Assembly: GCA_034429695.1 (NCBI GenBank)
Contig: DAOUGC010000008.1
Location: 1-24,747 of the forward strand
Direction: 5' to 3'
Length of the DNA: 24,747 bases
Origin: DAOUGC01 sp034429695
GTDB taxonomy: Bacteria > Chloroflexota > Anaerolineae > Anaerolineales > Anaerolineaceae
The notes under the pieces are model-generated. The model was not told the origin of the DNA and searched no databases. It was given only the letters and a program-made list of their open reading frames with translations. Shown here piece after piece: positions 21,061 to 24,747 of the stretch. The position numbers and the translations under genes are program-made. The first letter of the stretch is position 1; each line of letters starts with the position of its first letter.

Positions 21061-22932
21061 ATGACCACCAAACCATATCGTTTTAATGAACTGATCGCCA
21101 ACGGAAAACCGATTGTTTCCGATGGCGCCATGGGCACGGTGCTCAACATGCGCGGCATCGAGTTTGACCGCTGTTTTGACGCACTCAATCTCGAACGCCC
21201 GGCTTTGGTGGCAGAGATCCATCAGAAATATATCGAAGCCGGATCGCAAATCATCCAGACCAACACCTTTGGCGCAAACCGCTACAAACTGTCCCAGCAC
21301 GGGTTGGAGGAGCGCGTATGCGAGATCAACCAAGCCGCTGTTGACCTTGCCCGCCGCGTTGTGGCTGCGTCGTTCAAAGACGTGCTGGTGGCAGGCGACG
21401 TGGGTCCCCTGGGGGTGCGACTGGCGCCTTTTGGCAGAGTGCAACAGGATGAAGCCCGTGAGGTCTTTCACGAACAGATCGGTGCGCTGGTACAAGCCGG
21501 GGTGGATCTGATCATCATTGAAACCATGACCGATCTTTACGAACTGCACGAAGCCATTCAGGCGGCTAAGTCAATTGATCCCGATCTTCCAGTGATTGCC
21601 TCCATGACCTTCACCCGTGATGACCGCACCCTGCTTGGGGATGACCCCGCCAAGGTGGCGCGAAAGGTGCATGCAGCCGGCGCGGATGTGATCGGCGTCA
21701 ATTGCTCCGGTGGTCCCAATCAGATCCTGCGCATCCTAAAGAAAATGCACCTGGCTGTTCCCGACGGAAAATTCTCGGTCATGCCAAACGCAGGCTGGCC
21801 GGAACGCAGCGGTGGGCGGATTATGTACCCGGCTGGCCCTGCTTATTTTGGTCAGTATGCCCTGGCTTTCTGGCAGGCTGGAGCCAATGTGATCGGTGGT
21901 TGCTGTGGAACAACCCCACAACATATTCAGGCGATGGCGAACGCCATCCATTCCACCAACATTGAGACCTTTACCAATGGCTTTACACTAACCGCTGAGG
22001 TTGAGGAAACCGTGCAGGAAGAACTGCGTCCAACCCAGTTGCAGGAAAAGCTGGTTGAGGGCCGTTTTGTGATCGCTGTTGAAATGGACCCGCCCCGCGG
22101 CCTGTCCACGCACAAGATCGAAGCCGGAGCCAGTCTGCTTTCAGAAGCAGGCGCTGATGTGATCAACGTGGCTGACAGCCCCATGGCGCGCATGCGCATG
22201 AGCCCGTGGGCGGTGTGCTCACTGGTGCAACGCAAGGTGGGCATTGAAACCGTGGTGCACTTCCCCACCCGCGGTCGCAATTTGCTGCGCGTGCAGGGAG
22301 ACCTGCTGGCAGCCCACGCCCTGGGCGTTCGCAATGTTTTTGTGGTGATGGGTGACCCAACCGCCATCGGTGATTACCCTGACGCCATGGATAACTACGA
22401 CCTGGTTCCTTCCGGCTTGATCAAGCTGATCAAGCAAAACTTTAATGCCGGAGTGGACATGGCAGGTTCTGAAATAGGCCAGCCCACCAGTTTCTTTGTC
22501 GGTTGCGCCTTGAACCTCGACCCACCGGACGCTGCCCAGGAGATCAAGAACCTGCGCCGTAAGATCAAAGCCGGGGCTGATTTCATCCTCACCCAGCCCA
22601 TATATGATCCCGGGTTGCTCGAAAAAATTCTGCGCCGCTATGAAGATGAATTCGGTAAACTTGAAATTCCGCTGCTAATGGGCATTCTGCCACTGGCAAG
22701 CAGCCGCCACGCGGCTTTTCTGCATCACGAGGTACCCGGCATCAACATCCCTGACGAAATTCTTAAGCGCATGGAGGCTGCTGGAGAGAATGCGGCGCGC
22801 ACTGGGATTGAAATTGCGATAGAATTAATAAATACCGCCCGCCCCCATGCTCAGGGCATTTACCTCATGCCTGCTTTTAACCGCTTCGATTATGCAGCGG
22901 CCATCATTGAGGAAGTGCGAAAAGCCGATTAA
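21061..22932 (+). CDS. Bifunctional homocysteine S-methyltransferase / 5,10-methylenetetrahydrofolate reductase
   Basis: A 623-residue fusion of the YitJ type. Residues about 8-295 form a homocysteine-binding barrel with zinc ligands Cys215 (GVNCSGGPN) and Cys281-Cys282 (GGCCGTTPQH). Residues about 325-620 are a MetF-like flavin reductase, with Glu341 in VIAVEMDPPRG, VFVVMGDP near 435 and LTQPIYDPGLLE near 520. The reductase makes the methyl-tetrahydrofolate that MetH consumes, which explains the adjacency. What the N-terminal domain does is less clear, since MetH has its own copy; it could accept a different methyl donor or serve when B12 is short. AGGAGA stands 6 bases before ATG 21061. It is co-transcribed with metH under the SAM riboswitch, and no separate metF is visible in the window. 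Confidence 0.93.
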   Translation: MTTKPYRFNELIANGKPIVSDGAMGTVLNMRGIEFDRCFDALNLERPALVAEIHQKYIEAGSQIIQTNTFGANRYKLSQHGLEERVCEINQAAVDLARRVVAASFKDVLVAGDVGPLGVRLAPFGRVQQDEAREVFHEQIGALVQAGVDLIIIETMTDLYELHEAIQAAKSIDPDLPVIASMTFTRDDRTLLGDDPAKVARKVHAAGADVIGVNCSGGPNQILRILKKMHLAVPDGKFSVMPNAGWPERSGGRIMYPAGPAYFGQYALAFWQAGANVIGGCCGTTPQHIQAMANAIHSTNIETFTNGFTLTAEVEETVQEELRPTQLQEKLVEGRFVIAVEMDPPRGLSTHKIEAGASLLSEAGADVINVADSPMARMRMSPWAVCSLVQRKVGIETVVHFPTRGRNLLRVQGDLLAAHALGVRNVFVVMGDPTAIGDYPDAMDNYDLVPSGLIKLIKQNFNAGVDMAGSEIGQPTSFFVGCALNLDPPDAAQEIKNLRRKIKAGADFILTQPIYDPGLLEKILRRYEDEFGKLEIPLLMGILPLASSRHAAFLHHEVPGINIPDEILKRMEAAGENAARTGIEIAIELINTARPHAQGIYLMPAFNRFDYAAAIIEEVRKAD

Positions 22933-22976
22933 TCCACAAAGGGCTGCGGGTGTAATCCTCATATAAAGGTGCGCGC

Positions 22977-23750
22977 ATGCTCCTGACCATTGATGTCGGT
23001 AACACCACCCTCACGCTGGGGCTTTACGAAGGCAAGAAGTTGGGCGCCCGCTGGCGTCTGGCAACCGATCACAAGCGCATGCCGGATGAATACGGCTTGC
23101 AAATTCTGGGTTTGCTTCAGCACAGCGGATGTTCCCTTTCACAGTTACACGGTATTTGCCTGTCATCGGTTGTCCCCCCGCTCACCCCGCGGGTGATCCA
23201 GGCGTGCAACCAGTATCTTAATCGTGACCCTCTGGTGGTCTCCCACGAATTAACGACCGGCATCACCATTGGTTATGATGACCCGCGCTCGGTTGGCGCC
23301 GACCGCATCTCTGACGCAGTCGCGGTTCAGCATCTATATGGTGGTCCGGCCTGTGTTGTGGATTTTGGAACCGCCTCCACCTTTAATGCCATCACTGCTG
23401 ATGGCGAATATCTCGGCGGCGCCATTGCGCCGGGCATTGGTATTGCAACCGATGCATTGTTCCAGCGCGCCGCCAAACTTCCCAGAGTCAACCTGGAACG
23501 CCCCCCAAGCGTGATCGGGAGCAATACCACCCACGCACTGCAATCCGGCCTGCTGTTCGGTTATGTTTCCATGGTGGAAGGCATGGTCAATCGCTTCAGG
23601 GAGGAACTGGGACCCGACATGAAAGTCATCGCCACCGGCGGATATGCCGAGGTCATCGCAGCAGAGACCAAATCCATTACCATCCTGGCGCCGTGGTTGA
23701 CACTGGAAGGCTTACGCATCATCTGGGATCTAAATCAGGAGCAGGCATGA
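22977..23750 (+). CDS. coaX: Type III pantothenate kinase
   Basis: CoaX phosphorylates pantothenate with ATP, the first step of coenzyme A synthesis. The type III enzyme belongs to the ASKHA fold, is not inhibited by CoA and usually needs a monovalent cation. The 257-residue length is typical. The phosphate loop is IDVGNTTLTLG (Asp6), then SVGADRISDA (Asp109) and VVDFGTASTFNAI (Asp129, Thr132), followed by GGAIAPGI and ATGGYAEV. ATG 22977 has AAAGGTG about 9 bases upstream. The 44-bp gap to the preceding gene contains no terminator, so it may be read from the metH promoter; a weak TATAAA in the gap could also serve it. Its stop overlaps the coaBC start in ATGA, so the two CoA genes are translationally coupled. 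Confidence 0.96.
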   Translation: MLLTIDVGNTTLTLGLYEGKKLGARWRLATDHKRMPDEYGLQILGLLQHSGCSLSQLHGICLSSVVPPLTPRVIQACNQYLNRDPLVVSHELTTGITIGYDDPRSVGADRISDAVAVQHLYGGPACVVDFGTASTFNAITADGEYLGGAIAPGIGIATDALFQRAAKLPRVNLERPPSVIGSNTTHALQSGLLFGYVSMVEGMVNRFREELGPDMKVIATGGYAEVIAAETKSITILAPWLTLEGLRIIWDLNQEQA

Positions 23751-24747
23751 ACCCATTCGAAGGCAGGACCATCCTGCTTGGCATTACCGGCTCCATTGCC
23801 GCCTACAAAGGCGCTGACCTGGCCTCCAAACTCACCCAGGCTGGCGCAAAGGTTGACGTGGTCTTAACCGAGGGGGCAGAAAAATTTGTGACCCCATTGA
23901 CCTATCAATCATTAACCGGACGCAAGGCATACACCGATCAAGATCTGTGGGGCGGCGAGGGCCATGTGACCCACATCGGGCTGGGGCGCGCCGCCGACCT
24001 GGTGGTGGTTGCTCCGGCCAGTGCCAATACCCTCGCCAAACTGGCAAATGGGTTCGGTGACAATCTGCTCACGGTCTCCGTGCTCGCTTCCGATTGCCCG
24101 ATGGTGCTTGCTCCTGCAATGGATGCCGGTATGTTTTCCCATCCTGCCACCGCCGCCAATGTTGAAATTCTCCAGCAACGCGGCGTCATCTTCATCGGGC
24201 CCATGCCAGGCCGCCTGGCCAGCGGGTTAACCGGACACGGCCGTTTCGCCGAGCCGCCGTTGATCATGGGTCATCTGCGCCACATCCTCAGCCGGGGCGG
24301 TCCGTTGGCAGGCAAACGCGTGGTGGTCACTGCCGGTGGCACACAGGAACCCATCGATCCGGTGCGCTTCATCACCAACCGTTCATCCGGCAAGCAGGGT
24401 TACGCCATTGCCCAGGCAGCGCTGGATTCCGGCGCTGACGTCACCCTGGTGACCGCCAGCCCGCTCGAGCCGCCGGTGGGTTGTGATGTTGTGCAGGTGC
24501 GCACTGTGGCAGAAATGCTGGCGGCTGTACTCGAACACACCCGCGCAGCCGATGCGTTGGTCATGGCAGCCGCCCCGGCGGATTTCCGCCCGGCCCGCGT
24601 TGCCGATCAGAAAATTAAAAAAGACCAGGGGTTGCCGTCCATTTCGTTGTCCCCCACTGAGGACATCCTGGCTGAAGTGGCCAAACAGCGCGAGAAAACC
24701 GGCTTTCCCCTCCGCACCATTGGTTTTGCAGCCGAGACCAATGACCT
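23747..24747 (+). CDS. coaBC: Phosphopantothenoylcysteine decarboxylase / synthetase, 3' end cut off
   Basis: CoaBC joins cysteine to 4'-phosphopantothenate (CoaB) and decarboxylates the product (CoaC). The frame begins at ATG 23747, overlapping the coaX stop, with AGGAG 4 bases upstream, and runs off the window end after about 333 residues. The CoaC part (1-180) has LLGITGSIAAYKGADL, His76 in GHVTHIGLG and APASANTLAKLANG. The CoaB part (from about 190) has VVVTAGGTQEPIDPVRFI, NRSSGKQGY and DQKIKKDQG. Two CoaC positions differ from the E. coli enzyme: APAMDAGMF has Asp where PAMN is usual, and GRLASGLTGHGRF has Ser159 where the active-site lid Cys is expected. The fold is otherwise complete, so it may be a variant rather than a dead enzyme. 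Confidence 0.93.
   Translation, partial: MNPFEGRTILLGITGSIAAYKGADLASKLTQAGAKVDVVLTEGAEKFVTPLTYQSLTGRKAYTDQDLWGGEGHVTHIGLGRAADLVVVAPASANTLAKLANGFGDNLLTVSVLASDCPMVLAPAMDAGMFSHPATAANVEILQQRGVIFIGPMPGRLASGLTGHGRFAEPPLIMGHLRHILSRGGPLAGKRVVVTAGGTQEPIDPVRFITNRSSGKQGYAIAQAALDSGADVTLVTASPLEPPVGCDVVQVRTVAEMLAAVLEHTRAADALVMAAAPADFRPARVADQKIKKDQGLPSISLSPTEDILAEVAKQREKTGFPLRTIGFAAETND

Overview
The window looks like chromosomal DNA of a Chloroflexota bacterium, most likely of the Anaerolineae. This is inferred from the overall protein flavour and from Thr/Pro-rich linkers in secreted lipoproteins. It also rests on the mix of a bacterial/archaeal-type inositol-1-phosphate synthase, a two-domain protein disulfide oxidoreductase, SelA and a SAM-I riboswitch. 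No rRNA or other taxonomic marker is present. Most genes are GC-rich (37 of 60 bases are G/C in the line starting at 18001). The first 3 kb is more AT-rich (25 of 60 in the line starting at 2161) and looks like accessory DNA.

Region 1 (1-3258): the C-terminal end of a DUF362-type protein, a small PH-domain protein, a PD-(D/E)XK nuclease-like protein and a membrane-anchored NERD nuclease-like protein. A gene-poor stretch follows. It holds a REP-like hairpin, four 17-bp tandem repeats and a broken duplicate of tRNA-Pro. Next to these, on the minus strand, lies an intact tRNA-Pro(CGG) with its own promoter and terminator.

Region 2 (3362-10909, plus strand): inositol-1-phosphate synthase with a terminator, a polysaccharide-deacetylase-like lipoprotein with its own promoter, then a tight run of a HIT protein and three tandem paralogous lipoproteins. 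Each paralog carries LysM, a lysozyme-like middle region and an M23 peptidase domain. This run probably serves cell-wall remodelling outside the membrane.

Region 3 (17132 down to 10966, minus strand): eight closely spaced or overlapping genes. In order of transcription they encode a small membrane protein, SelA, an M24 aminopeptidase, TsaD, an ECF sigma factor, a zinc anti-sigma factor, a disulfide oxidoreductase and an OsmC-like peroxidase, ending at a terminator. The last four look like a thiol/redox stress-response module.

Region 4 (17261-24747, plus strand): a strong promoter, a SAM-I riboswitch and an intrinsic terminator control metH. Downstream come a homocysteine methyltransferase/methylenetetrahydrofolate reductase fusion, coaX and a coaBC gene cut by the window end. 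Methionine and coenzyme A synthesis may therefore share one SAM-sensing leader.
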